A stretch of 64,000 nucleotides of DNA from Lates calcarifer (Eukaryota; Chordata; Actinopteri; Centropomidae): the NCBI RefSeq assembly GCF_001640805.2, contig NC_066847.1:22497504-22561503 (forward strand). The letters are read 5' to 3'. Each line of letters begins with the position of its first letter. The first letter of the stretch is position 1. Below the pieces are notes generated by a model. That model was not told the DNA's origin, ran no database searches, and saw only the letters and a program-made list of their open reading frames with translations. The position numbers and the translations under genes were made by a program. Of the stretch, positions 1 to 12,402 are shown one piece after another.

Positions 1-2166
1 TCCTTTGACACAGGCCTGAGTGATTACATATTTTGTCGTGTGCGCTGGGTCTGTTAAACCACAAAATGAGGAAATAGGCTCTGCACTGCTTCTTTCTTTC
101 TCTGAGGACCGAGCCAAAAGAGAAAGGTCGTCGGAATCCCCAGCCTCCCACACACATGACTCAATGTCCAGGGGTTTCCACAACCCCTATTTGAATATGG
201 CACAGAATAGCCCAGACCAGTGTGTGTGTGTATGTGTGGAGGGGAGGGTGGTGGTGGTGTGGTTTGTGTAAACCCAAATTTTATGTTAAGTTGTCCCCTT
301 ACTCTTGCCTGAGCAATTAAAAGCCATTTCCTGACTTCTAGTTTCTCTCAGCTGATGTGTCAGATCAGACTATAAAGTGTTGATCAACTTCTATCACCTG
401 GTAATTGACTCAGCTACTCTTTAATATAGGTTAACTAGTTACATGTTGCAGAATTACATCATCTATGAAAAGGTCAAAGGTGGCTTTTTTTTCTTAAAGA
501 TTAAATGAGTCAGGATTGAGTAACATATAGTAACACCTTACGAACTTGAAAACGAAACTTGGTGGCACTAAAATGTACTGACTGGTGTCATGTACTCTGA
601 CCTTTATAGCGTTATGAGGGCACAGTACAAGTTTTCAGCTGGAAGTGAGATCATTGTTTTTGAAAGGAGAGAACTATCTTCTAATCCAACAGAAATCTAA
701 ACTGACACCTACACTAAACTCAACATGTCTTTCTCAGTGTTAGAATTTGCATACTTTCTTTTTAAGGAAGTACGCCCTCTTTGTTATTTGCTCTGGTGAA
801 CAGAGTCTGTCTTGTCCCTGTGTGGCTTACCACAGCAGTCAACGTACGCAGAATAAAAAAAAAAAAAAAGAGAATAGATAAGATAAATTAAAAAAAAAAA
901 AAAAACGAACATGTCACCCCTCTTTCTGCTCTGCCTCCCAGACATGTAGGTGCAATAGAAGGCACAAGGCAAATACACGTGTTGAGGTGACGTGCCTGCG
1001 AAACACCAAAGGCAGGAAGATGTGGTTTGCGTTTCTGTTAGCGTAACGGAGCGAGACAGGAAGATGTCATAGAAAAATAAGCAGTGGCAATCCCATGCTA
1101 AAGGTTTTCTGATGAACCCATCTGGTTTGCATCAGCCACATCATGATCTGCGTTCCTAATGGAGGAGGTTCTTTTTTTCTTGTCAGAGTTTGATCTTTGT
1201 ACTCAGGTTCCACAGACATGGTGGAAATATCACTTTATCTTTCACGTGTGGGGTGAAGTTTTTGAGGAAACAGCCTGTGCGGTCACAGCCATGTCAGCTG
1301 GAAACATCAGAATTCTGTTTTGTAATGTTTTTTCCTATTTTTCTCATTTCCTTTACCTGTTCAGTGGAAATTACACTTGTGTATCAGCAGTGGGGGAAAA
1401 TATACTCATAGTAGAATGGATCTGATATTGATGTACTTTGTGTGAAGGTGAGCAAAAGACATGCCACCTGGAGGAACTGAGCAGGCAGTACCATCCAAGT
1501 GAACACTGAGAATTTGTTCAGACCATGTCCAAGTTTTGAAACATGATTTATATTTCATGTTTCTATGGTCTCACACCTTTCAATCTACATTTGCAGAATT
1601 TGGTTTACTGACAATTTGCTCTTAATAAAGCTGAGTCCCTCTTGAAATAATAAATAAATAAATAGCAGCTGCAAAGGGGCTATCTATAATATAAATGAAG
1701 TTTACTTAGCAGTGAACTCTCTGTCTCTCCACATATCATTAGATCATTAGAAGTGTTTTTCAGCAGTAGCTTTGTTTGTAGTTTGTAGTTTTTGTTTGAA
1801 GGATGAGGGATGTAGCTGTTCCCAGAGGTGAAACAGTTATTCACTGATAAACGTGTGAGTGACAGATGTTTAATCAGCAACTTTTGTAATAATCCATTAA
1901 TCACATAATCAAAAACCCTGAACATTCTCTAGTTCCAGCCTCTCGAATGTAAGACAGCTGAAGACACTGTATAGACCAAAGACTTAATTGACTTAATTGA
2001 AGAAATAATCAGCAGATAAATGGATAATGAAAAAAATCATTTGTGTAGCCTGAACTGTTTATTATGCAAACCTAATGATCTCAGATATCCATCAAATGTG
2101 GATAAATTACAGTACAAATGTCCAAATAGTTATTGTTTTATTTTGCATTATTCATCCTTTTTCCAG
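1..2166. other. Region upstream of the first recognised nfkbid exon
   Basis: No coding exon could be supported here. The missing first coding exon of nfkbid must lie in this stretch or before the window, because the first recognised exon starts in mid-codon (phase 1) without a start codon. Visible elements are a TG-rich stretch near 221-270, A-runs near 855-905, and three consensus AP-1 heptamers (TGACTCA at 157-163 and 406-412, TGAGTCA at 506-512). Near the first AP-1 site are kappa-B-like strings GGAATCCCC (133-141) and GGGGTTTCC (171-179). These would suit an inducible immune gene, but this is inference from short motifs. Confidence 0.4.
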
Positions 2167-4449
2167 CGCCAAAGGAGAAGCCGTGTTGCACTCTGCCCAC
2201 AGTGAAGAAACTCTTGGAGGAGAAGAGAAGGCGTGAGACGTCCTCTGTGCCACCTTCCTGCACTACGGCAAGCACCAGCCCTGTCCCTACAAATACTGTT
2301 ACAGTAAGCCACCGCACAGAGGAGCTCAGTATCTTACTCAATATTAAATTATAAAGATGTGATTGTTTATGATTTATTCTTTTTTCTCCCTGCAGGTGTC
2401 CGCACCAGAGCTATTTACCTGTACAGGTAAGTTCTGCACAACACTTAAAGAATGAGTGATATTCTATATTATCGTAAACCGTTCTCATAAAAACACCAAA
2501 ACTAAACTAAAACAATGAACTGATCCCAGCATGTGTATTGTGTGAGGAGCAAAACCTGATATATACAGTTAAGACCAGTGTTTGGACAGTTACACATTTT
2601 ATGTTCTTCAGGCTTTTGCTTCAGCATCATTCAGATTGAAATAAAGGGGTGGATACAACATTAAAGTGCAAAGTCTCAGTTTCAACGTCAGTACAGAAAG
2701 GCCTGTGTGGGTACCCAAAGTTTAGGAGTTCAGAAGTAATTGGACATATACCTGAAATCAGGTGATTGACTCGGTCAGTTGAAGATGTTCCACTTCTTTA
2801 CCCTGAAAAGCTCTGTCTGTGGTTGCTTTGGCTTTATGTTTTGCCGTACATATGACTTTTGATGCCTTTGGCTGAATGTGAACACAGAATGCTCCTGCTA
2901 TACCTCTGCATTTATCCTGTTGCCTCCATCAGCAGTGAGATCATCAATAAATGCTATTGGCCCAGTTCCATTGGTGGACATACATGACCAAGTCATAACA
3001 AAACCACCATGGTTGACAGATTAGGTACCACGCTCTAGGTCATGAGCAGTTACTTGTTTTCTCCACTCTTTCATCCTTCTCTCATTTAGATAGAGGTTGA
3101 TTTTTATTTTCATCAGTCCATAGAACCCTGCTTCACAACTCTACCAGTTTCTTTTTGTATGTTTTTGAAAACTGCAGCCTGGCCTTTCTGTTTTTGAGAC
3201 TTTTGAGGGTTTTGCATCTTGTGGTGAATCCTCTGAGGTTATGGTCATGAAGTCTTCTCCTGATTGGTGAGAAAGAAGCATGTACACCTACATCCTGTAG
3301 AGCATGTTTTTTGACTTGCTGTGCAGTCATAAAGGGGTTTTTCTTCACCATGTAAATGATTTTCTGGTCATCCGCAAGACATGTGCTCCTCAGTCGACCG
3401 GCTTGTTTGTTGTTCAATTTTGTAGTTTTCCTGTGTTGTACCTGCTTTTCTAAAACGTACCAAGCAATTGATTTTGGCAAACTAACTACCATTACCCTCA
3501 TTACTATCAACTTCATTTGCATGGTCACCTCATCACTCATCATATTGATAGACAACTCCATGTCAGAGCCTGAAGGACATAAAATATCTATATTTAAGGT
3601 CTGTGGAGCTGAATGCCACAGGTAGTAGGGGAGTCAAAGAATTCAAAGATGGATTACCACATTGCTGGTTTTTGTTGACAATAAGAAAAACCAAGAAAAT
3701 CACCAGCCTTGTTCTTGTAATTATTTTTATCTTGAGCATGATGTTGGGCATCAATATGACTGAGTGAGTCATCAGTGATGAGTAACAGTCTGCTGTCTCC
3801 ATTCTAGGTGCATCAAGCAGCTACTCAGACATGGCAGTGAGCTATGAGCAGTGGCCCCCGGCACCAGACCCAACACTCAGTTACTACCCCAGCCACCCAG
3901 GACCCAGCTATGCCTACAGCCACCCAATGACATCTGAATATGGCACACAGCAGCAAGTCCAAGGCTTTGGAGATACAATGTCTCAGACATACGTAAGAGA
4001 ACTCCCTTTGTCGTGGACTTTCAACTAACATGTTGCATTTAATTGTAATTTTGTGTTGTCGGCTTAAATTATATCACATGTCCTTTCAAACAGGAGTGCC
4101 AGATGACAGTTGCAAACCCCAATATAGTTTCATCCTGGTCAATTCTGGGTCCTGATCAGACCCCACAGCTGAGTTTTGGCTCATCAATGGATGCCAGCAA
4201 ACTGGAAGAGGCCAGGATGCTGCTCAGAGGGATGGATTACAGCAGAGCCACCGGGCAGGATGAAGACGGAGACACGTGAGTGCCCACGAGTGAATGCATG
4301 TGTGTGAGTGCTTGGGTTTTGGTTCACATACTGGTGAGCCCCCACAGAAAGAACATGAGTAAACTTGTAACCGGCACCTATGGGCCCTCTCATTGTTCTC
4401 AAGTTCTTCGAGATCATAGATTGCAAGATATCTTGATTGATAGCACACT

Positions 4450-4489
<40 letters not shown>

Positions 4490-6684
4490 ACAGACTACTT
4501 TAAACCTTTACTTATTCAGCAGTCTGTAAAAGAGTGAAAGAAGACTGAAAACAACACACATTTCCTTACAGGACTAATTTAAACCCACACTATGTGCATA
4601 ATGTGAGCACACAATTTATTTACCTCCGTAAGAGTTTCGTTTTCAGTTGTAAGCTTAAAGCGAGAGCCACATGTGCAGTTCGGTGATCCTAGAAAGATTA
4701 AGAAAAACAAAAGATGTCAATGAGTCAGCCACTCATTCTCAATGATTAGAAACTCAGATTAAATGGAAAAAAAAATTCAACAGCGGAAAGGGAATAGTGT
4801 AAAATTGTTTGTGGGGATTACTGCGGTTTTCCAGCCTCCCTGATAAATCATTTATCATGTGCTCCTCTTGTTCTGCCAGCATCCTGCACATCTACACTGC
4901 CAAGGGACTGAGGGAGTGTGCCTTCGCTGCTGCGGAGAGGCTGAGGGATGTGGGGAGACTTGATGCCAAAGAGCACAAGGGAAAGGTAAAAGGAAAAAAA
5001 AAAAAAACTCATCCTCCAAAGTGTTCAAATTGCTCTTTTGGCTCAAGTATTATATACTATGGTATAGTATATTAATCACAGACAGATAAAATTTTACAAT
5101 AAATGTGTTTGTGCAGACTGCTTTACTGGTGGCAGTGACGGCAAACCAGGCGGAGATTGTGCAAGACCTTCTATCGTTAGGGACGGACATCAATGCTTGT
5201 GATGTTAAAGGACAAACTGCCCTTCATCTGGCTGCCCACTATGGCTTCCCTGGGGTTCTGCAGGTAAAGCACCAGTCGGACCGAATTACTTTGGCATGAC
5301 TGTCACAGCAGGTCAGAAACATTAGTCATACAAAGTAGACCTTAACAGCAATTCTTTTTTTTCCCCTTTCTTTGCAGGCAATTCTGTCTAGCAGGCCTGC
5401 TGTCAACCTGGAGGCCCGCAATTTTGAAGGTAATTTAATGTTTTACCAGTTGCTAATGCTTAACCAACAGGGAAGTTGGGTTAACAGACATTACAAGTTA
5501 AACAATATAAGTTAAGTTAGTCGTTATGTGTTTTCAGCACTAATAGAGCCTTAATTTAAATGGTTAACGTGCCTTCTTCTTCACCTCAGGTATGACACCC
5601 CTGCACTGTGCAGCCATTTCTCACAGTGTTACCATGAAGGCTTTTTCTGCCAGTGGGCTGGCAGATGTTAGCCTTCAAACCAAGGTGGGGGAGAAGCTCT
5701 CCTGTGTGCAGTTGCTGCTCAATGCAGGGGCATCCCTGCGCAGCCAGGTACAGTACAGCTCTTCCCTCTCTGAAATGTCACATGAGCTGCTTTGCTGTCA
5801 CAGAGACCAGACAGATGAAAGGATAGACAGATTACAGTAGCATCAAAGTACAATAAACTAAACCCTGACCTTTCAGTCCATGTAAAGTTCATTAGGGAAG
5901 TGCCCAGGTTTTTATCTAACTGTGATGATGTCATATGGGAGCCACCCCCCCCCCACACGCTCTCTTTTGTTTTCTCTTTCTTGAACATCTCGGTTTGACT
6001 TGTGGTTTCATTATGTTTTTCCATCACTTCCAATTCTCCAATTCCAGGAAATCAAAAGTAACAAGACCGTGTTGCACTTGGCTGTGAAGGAGGGGAACAT
6101 TGATCTGGTGCGATATCTGCTGAGGATTCCCCTGCCGAACATGAAAGACTTTGTCAACATGAAAGTGAGTTCCACACCGACGTGAAACTCAGAACTGGGT
6201 TTTATATATGTGTGTTTTGTGCATTTGTGTGTATGTACAAATAAATCCTGGATACACACATGACTATAAACAGTCTTGAGTCATGCTGCAACCCCACCCC
6301 CCCACCCCCCTTTTTTTTGCCACAGGCTCACGGTCACACAGCTTTACACATGGCAGCTGGTCTCCATGGTAACCCCCACCAGGAGGAGATCCTGCGGCTG
6401 CTGCTGAGCGCAGGAGCTGATCCCAGTATCCGCAACCTGGAGAACGACCAACCAGCTCACCTGCTGCAGAGCGGCCTCCAGGGAGAGCAGGTGAGCAGGC
6501 TGCCCCTCATTCTAACAGCCAGCCACATCCGCACTGTGTAATCCCGCTGTCTCACTTTATTTTTTATCAAGACTAATTCATCATCATCTTTATTTATCCT
6601 TCTCGTTCCCAGCTCAAACTGATGCTGAAAAAACGAAGTGCTTCCTCACGTCGACGTAACATGTCCTTGCAGGACCAGGAATGA
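2167..6684 (+). CDS. nfkbid: NF-kappa-B inhibitor delta (I-kappa-B-NS), 5' incomplete
   Basis: Nuclear ankyrin-repeat I-kappa-B family protein that binds NF-kappa-B p50/p52 and modulates target-gene transcription. Eleven exons join in frame: 2167-2303, 2396-2426, 3808-3992, 4094-4275, 4880-4985, 5117-5263, 5378-5429, 5590-5747, 6048-6164, 6326-6490, 6613-6684 (stop TGA 6682-6684), giving 449 residues without the missing N-terminus. The N-terminal part is rich in Ser, Pro and Tyr and begins with a basic TVKKLLEEKRRRE helix. From exon 5 on there are about six ankyrin repeats (for example HKGKTALLVAVTANQ, KGQTALHLAAHYG, EIKSNKTVLHLAV, AHGHTALHMAAG, NLENDQPAHLL). The strings EHKGKTALLVA, EIKSNKTVLHLAV and FVNMKAHG point to NFKBID rather than BCL3 or NFKBIZ. 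The C-terminus is short and basic. It converges with the FXYD7-like gene. The first exon is not identified. Confidence 0.88.
2563..3600 (-). mobile_element. Degenerate Tc1/mariner-type DNA transposon in an nfkbid intron
   Basis: On the minus strand 3133-3561 encodes a transposase N-terminal region with a Tc1-like helix-turn-helix pattern (VKKNPFMTAQQVKK, IRRRLHDHNL, KNRKARLQFSKTY). Further along the strand, broken by stops and frame changes, come remnants around a DE(N)K catalytic-type motif (about 3095-3125) and a carboxy-terminal part. The 3' end carries a Tc1-style terminus (CAGTTAAGACCAGTGTTTGG on the plus strand from about 2568) beside TATA. No matching inverted repeat was found at the other end, so the 5' end is truncated. 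It lies wholly inside the 2427-3807 intron and is an inactive relic. Confidence 0.75.
4447..4489. repeat. (CA)n microsatellite
   Basis: A near-perfect CA dinucleotide run in the nfkbid intron between the exons ending at 4275 and starting at 4880. It creates spurious poly-Thr/His or poly-Cys/Val reading frames on both strands that are not genes. Confidence 0.95.
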
Positions 6685-7637
6685 TTTAAATCACTTGTAA
6701 TCCCCATTTGGAGGGAATGAGTCTTTATGATGTTTCCTCTGTTGACAAGGGGATATACAGTTTACTGTTATGAGGTTCTGGGAGTCTGTGACCTATATAT
6801 TGTTCACAATCTAGTTTGGCAAATTAATCTAGATATAATTCACATTGGATTAGACAAAAACGACTGCTTTAATGCATAAAGCTTAAAATATCTCTGATCT
6901 AGTGTCTGTAAAATGTAGTGCTTTATTTATTTATCTACGCACGGGCTCAAATATCAACGTGTAGGTGAAGTATTTAATTCCAAAATATGATATAGACTCC
7001 ATCGAGCCTTTTGACTCGAAAATGCTCCTGCTGTTGCTGACAAATTGTTTTAAAATTTCTGGCTAATAGACATTTTGTATCAATGTATTTATTCTTGTCG
7101 AAAACTGATATTGATCATTTAGAAATGAAAACCTTCAAAGGAACTGAAATGAAGAGCATTAGTTATCTTTAAAAAAACAGAAGGTACAAAGGCTGCTGCA
7201 GAAGGTGGAGTGACATTCATTTTCTGATCAGGCCACACTCCCAGTTTTATGTTGATTTCTATGAAATCGTTAGTATGAACCCTGGGACAATGTCCCTGAA
7301 ACCCCTCTGACTCTCTTGTCAAAAGCCCCCATCATGATAAGTTATCATATTGATACACTGAGTGATGGTTTTGACTTCAGTCAGCATGTGTGCTTATGTT
7401 AAGAATGTGTAAGTTTAAAAAAAAGAATCAGTCCTATAATTTAACTCTGTCTGTATGCATCATACTTACATGTGTAAGCTCTGGTAATGTTTTCTTTATG
7501 GAAAAAAAGAACTTTACTGTGTAAAACCTTTATGTATTTGAAACTGAACAAAGAATGTTCCTTATCACAAAGACATTACATAAGTAAGTGTGGTGACAAA
7601 TTGTCTGACTAACTGTACATTTTAGTCATGAGTCATG

Positions 7638-7643
7638 AATAAA
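7638..7643 (+). terminator. Probable nfkbid polyadenylation signal
   Basis: AATAAA about 950 bases after the nfkbid stop codon, in AT-rich sequence with no other gene. It implies a 3' UTR of roughly 1 kb. The choice among possible downstream signals is inference. Confidence 0.5.
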
Positions 7644-8785
7644 AGTACAACAACACTGCATTTAAAGTTCCATCTGATTGTTTTGATGTTCAGGGCAGCC
7701 TTTGAACAGTCCCGTTTACACCTGGCTACAGAAATTAGCAGGGTGGAAAATACATCATCCTACTAGAAAGCTGAGTCTACATCACTTATTTACACTCACA
7801 CCAAAGGAGTATTTATTCTTCAAGCCCCATTTCCACTGACCTTTACTGCCATGACAATCAACCTTAGTCATAGGTGAAATTAGGTCTGGTTATGAATGTA
7901 ATTTGAGTGATGCATAGGGTGTGTCATCTTTGTTATTACACACTGTGAATTCCTGTAAAGCAGAAATTTAAAATCAGTGTCATCAGTAAACATGATTATT
8001 ATGATATTTTCTCATTTCTACATCACATTTAGATCAATATAGAACAATTCTGAGCAACATAATTACTAATTCAGAATATTAAAGACACTGATAGAATCAC
8101 ACTGAATGGACAATACCTTTATTTGAAACAGTGGTCTCATTGTTTGGAGTTTACAGGGTATAATTTTTAATACATTTGCCTTAACTTAAAATAGAAAAAC
8201 TGCCAATGATATCACCCAAAAACCAACACTTTAATAAACATTATGTTTTTCAAAGCATTTTCAAAATGTAATACAGTACTGAGTGTTGTCATTGTCATCA
8301 AAATACAATACTTCATTTTAACATGTTTATTTTTCTGTGCGGTCTGTTCTATTCATTGGGTTCTTGATGATGTTGTCATGCTATATCTTATTGCTTTTTT
8401 TTAAAGGGCAAATCTAAAACTAGATACTAACATATATAATGAAAAACAAATGTCAAAGACAATTGTTACAGTTAATTGATGCATGCAGTTGTTAGCTCAT
8501 TGATACAAAATGGGTAAATCTATATGTAATCATGCTCTTGATTGTTTTACGAGAGTAAAATGTAAAGGAGAGAGACAACTGTTGCATTTGTCTTATTAAA
8601 TCTGCCTGATCAAGTTTCATGGTTGGAGTATTTTTTATGTATATAATTTTTATTTTTTATTTTTTGTCTTAGACAAGCTTTTAGCCCCAATACTCACACA
8701 ATACTGAGCAAACTTAAGATATACTTTCTAAAGAATCCAGTGGGAGACTCAATAAAACCAGGTTATGATGCTTTGGAAAACCCTG
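7644..8785. other. Intergenic region between two convergent genes
   Basis: AT-rich sequence between the nfkbid and FXYD7-like 3' ends. No open frame of note, RNA gene or recognisable repeat was seen. Confidence 0.6.
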
Positions 8786-8791
8786 TTTATT
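8786..8791 (-). terminator. Polyadenylation signal of the FXYD7-like gene
   Basis: AATAAA on the minus strand, about 130 bases beyond the stop codon of the FXYD7-like gene at 8923-8925. Confidence 0.65.
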
Positions 8792-8922
8792 GATCATCCA
8801 ACTGACAGAGGTGTATCAGCCATAAGAGGAATGGCCATAAACAACCGGCATGTGTGTGTGTGCATTTGCTGGCTGTGGTTCCCGTGATGACTTTCTCTCT
8901 TTCAAGCTCAATGCTATATTTC

Positions 8923-11099
8923 TTATACAGTTTGAGGCGGAACTGCAAAAGAATAAGAAACAAATTAGAGAGAAAATAAACATTTCTGCATGATGACCTA
9001 AAACAGTTCCCTCCAGTTAAGCAAACTTACCCTCTGTCTTTGGAATTTGGGTACCAGATGAGCTGGAACTGCAAATAGAAATAAAGGGAGGAAATTAGTA
9101 AACATATGTGTTTCTTAATTCATCATGATTACTGATCAATACAGCATGTGCAGTTTGAAGACTGTGACCACAACTTCAACTTGGGGTTGCATTTAATCAA
9201 ATATATTCATTATCAGGATCCAAAAACAGTTGAAGCCACAGAGTTCTGAGACCAATATGCAGTTGGTTTTTTGTCCCGTTCAAACAGCAGCTCTTGTCTT
9301 TCTTCTTGTCTGGCCATACAAGCAGCATGCGGTCAGCTGAGGATACACACTGCCCCACTCACTGCCAACACATGAGGAGTGCAATGCATACATCTTTAAA
9401 AATGCTTTTCAAGAACAAGCAGTGATTTAAAGAGAATATTAAAGCACTACCCATGTGTGTTTTCTCACGCAATGTTCTATGCTTAAAAAATTAAACAAAC
9501 AAACAAAAAAAAACTCTTTTATGTGTTGGAAGTGTGTTTTGGGTTGTGTGTGCAGAACAGGGGAGGGGGCATGAAGAGAGGAGGCATCCAGGGCAGGGTA
9601 AGGAAAAGCTGTGGGAAACTCAGTTTTAGTCAAAGAACAACACTGAACATTGATTTTTTTTTTTTCCACACTGGTTGGGCATCCCCTTCAAGTCAAATTC
9701 ATACAGCATGCACAGGCGGGTCATCCACTAAGCCTTGCACAAGTCTTACTTGGATGAGGATTTTACACATTTTGTGAATTTTTTACCTGTTTGAGGAATG
9801 ATAGGTTAGTTAAAAAGGTAAACTCGCTCATGTTTACTTTATAAAGTCTCTATATTAAAGTGATATTTAATAGAAAGTCCATTAACTTACTCAGGGCTAT
9901 TAAAATGCCAGAGACAAACATTATAACAGCAAGGATAACCCCTGTGGTCCGCAATGTGTCATAATCTACAAGGGACAAAATTGAATGGGACTTTAGCACA
10001 CAGACCCTACAGGAGTTTATGATGGACTTAAAACATAGAGCAATAAAAAGTACAACATTTGATGTTTAATATGGTACTTTTGATTTTTGTAAGATCAGTA
10101 AATGGCGTTAATCTTACCATAATCAAAGTCGCTTCGGTCTGGAAACATACTTTCTGCGAAGAAAATGAAGGTGTAGAGTTCAGCACAACAGCACAAGGAC
10201 AGTGACAGTCTTTAAGGGTGTGTTTCTAATCCAGCACAATGGCCAACAAGCTTTGCAGCTCTCTAGATCTGCAGGCTTGGCTCCACAACTCCTCAGGAGC
10301 ATTTTTTTCCCCCACCAAGAGGCGCTTAATGCAGCATCTTTACTCAGCAGAAAGAGATGCACCATGAAAAGTGGGTTACGAGCCAGCAGCAGGATACAGG
10401 GAGTATCACAGGAAAGAAAAGAGTCTGAATAATAAGGGGCTGGGGAAGTTTAAGGGGCCATGTGAAATGTTTAAGCAATTGTTAATGCAACATAAGACTT
10501 TTTTATAAGGAATTCTACTCTATGCCAATATAAAGATTTATTCAGCAAATATAAGTGTGTTGCACTACAGCACTACAGCCTGTGCCAGACTGCTAGGATA
10601 TCTGGACATCAATAATGCGGCTTGCATGTTGCTGAACCCTCACTCCCAAGTGGCTGAGCTGGCAGTTTATATTTCTTTCCACAGTTTTCTCTCTGCCACA
10701 ATAACTGCTCAGTTTCAGAGACACAACAGTTAAATATCTTTAATATTGTTCATTTGTTCATTCAAGTGGGAGGTTACTGAACTCCCTTTGTTATAACACT
10801 AAGTACGTATCAGGAGTTAATTGGCTTTTGACACAATGGAAACAATACTGCAGTCTAATTAGCGACATAAAGACAATTGTGGAAATAAAACAATTAATTT
10901 CATGAATCTAAATGAAATGATATCACAATATGATCACACATATAACAACATATAACACACATATAACAACCAAACAAGTTATTTTTTTTCTCAATGCAGA
11001 CAATCTGTAGGGCTTTTAATTCTTTAATGTACTGTATGTTACCCCCTTAAAAAGCCTAAAAAAAGAGGGAAGAAGAACTATCAAACCTGTGGTGGTCAT
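8923..11099 (-). CDS. fxyd7: FXYD-domain ion transport regulator, FXYD7-like
   Basis: Single-pass modulator of Na,K-ATPase. Six coding exons on the minus strand join in frame: 11087-11099, 10118-10153, 9891-9965, 9750-9786, 9031-9068, 8923-8942, giving 72 residues. The signature is FDYDYDTLR, followed by a hydrophobic helix (residues about 24-41, TTGVILAVIMFVSGILIAL) with the family glycines, then SKKFTKC at the cytosolic edge and a Ser-rich tail ending PPQTV. There is no signal peptide and the N-terminus begins MTTTESMFPD, as in mammalian FXYD7 (start MATPT); this decides the subtype. The Pro that normally precedes F-x-Y-D is Asp here. The first coding exon has only 13 bases and its donor (GTTTGA) is weak, so the start is the least certain part. 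The gene lies tail-to-tail with nfkbid and is followed upstream by a second FXYD gene in the same orientation. Confidence 0.85.
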
Positions 11100-11584
11100 G
11101 GCTGCACAGCAGAGATGTAGAAGAACTCCGTCTCCTAGAAATTTACCAGGTTGCTGGATTGCAGTTGGAGGCTGGATGTGATGAAAGGAGGCAGGAGGAC
11201 AAGACTGCTCAGTGAACCCCTCAGTGTAATCTCAGCAGATACCCTCTGGTGGTGGCAGTGAGACATTGCACTCACAGTGGTGCAACTTGAGGGGTACTCC
11301 CCCATAGTGACAGATCTGCCAAGATGTGGACTACACAGAGGTTCACCACAGGGGTTAAAATAAATAGTAGGGTAAACAGCTAATATTGTCAAAGTTGATG
11401 AGACAATTTAACTATTGTCAATGATCTACTGGGCATCATACAGTCTTGTGTGTGTCACGCGTATGGAGATGGAGGGGTTGAGGTTGTTACTGTATGGGTG
11501 AAAAAGAAGATATTCTATAATTTTGTCTTTACATTGTGTTTTTCGCTCCACTATTCCTCAAAGTTTCTTTATTTTCCTGGAGAA

Positions 11585-11617
<33 letters not shown>

Positions 11618-12035
11618 CAAAATGCACCAATTTCTACCTCATGTCTCTTTTGTGCAGTGCAGTAAGCCCTGCTCCTGCAACTCCAGGGAGAAAAAAAACA
11701 GCCTACATATGCAGCTTTTACTTCGCAGAGGCAGGCAGACTCGCTACAGTGAAACATCAGCCAATAAACAGCTCTGAACATAGAAATTAGACAAAATTAA
11801 GATGTCTTTTTAAGTGATTTTTTGAAGAGACCCCCTCCAAAAGCTGCACAATGCAGCCCATAAATCATTCACACTCACTCCTGGTAGTTACTACTGCATG
11901 TGTAACTGAACTGTCTGCAGCGTCAACAGAAACGGGAGTGCAGCATAACATGGGGCTATCTTCACTGCACTCCCTCTAATGGCAGAGAAAGCGAAATAAT
12001 GATGCATAAAAAACAAATCCTTTCCAAATATCTGT
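11100..12035. other. FXYD7-like 5' flank and spacer to the FXYD6-like gene
   Basis: Contains the presumed 5' UTR and promoter of the FXYD7-like gene (just above 11100 on the minus strand), a (TG)n run at 11587-11615 and otherwise non-coding sequence. No TATA box was recognised. Confidence 0.5.
11587..11615. repeat. (TG)n microsatellite
   Basis: A simple TG dinucleotide run in the spacer between the two FXYD genes. Confidence 0.9.
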
Positions 12036-12041
12036 TTTATT
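12036..12041 (-). terminator. Probable polyadenylation signal of the FXYD6-like gene
   Basis: AATAAA on the minus strand, about 360 bases beyond the proposed stop at 12403-12405 and before the next gene on that strand. Confidence 0.5.
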
Positions 12042-12402
12042 ATTTTTTATCAGTTTGGAAGTCAGAAAAATATAAATGATAATCACACTATTGCTACCAT
12101 ATAATAAAGCTGGTGCATTACCTAGTAACAGTCAACAAAGATGCAAACATCAAAAAGAAAAAAAAGGGCCATAAGAACATTGTAAAATTGAAGGAAGCTT
12201 TGTGTGTTCCATAATATTGTCCTCAGTGATCGTGGTATTTGCTGCCACCTAATGGTAAGAGTCAGTAATGCTGTGGAGAACAGGTAGAGGATATGTTTGA
12301 TTAATCCTGAAACAATCTCAGTTGGCTTGTTTTTGCAGAGAAAAAGATTCACAGATGTTTGTAATACACTTACCAGATCTTCACTGCTCCTTGCCGCTGT
12401 GT

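Noticed and set aside
20..271. 83-residue plus-strand open frame at the window start
   Set aside because: Low-complexity Val/Gly end from a TG repeat, no splice support and no similarity to the nfkbid N-terminus.
4184..4486. Minus-strand Cys-Val repeat frames
   Set aside because: Translation of the (CA)n microsatellite opposite an nfkbid exon.
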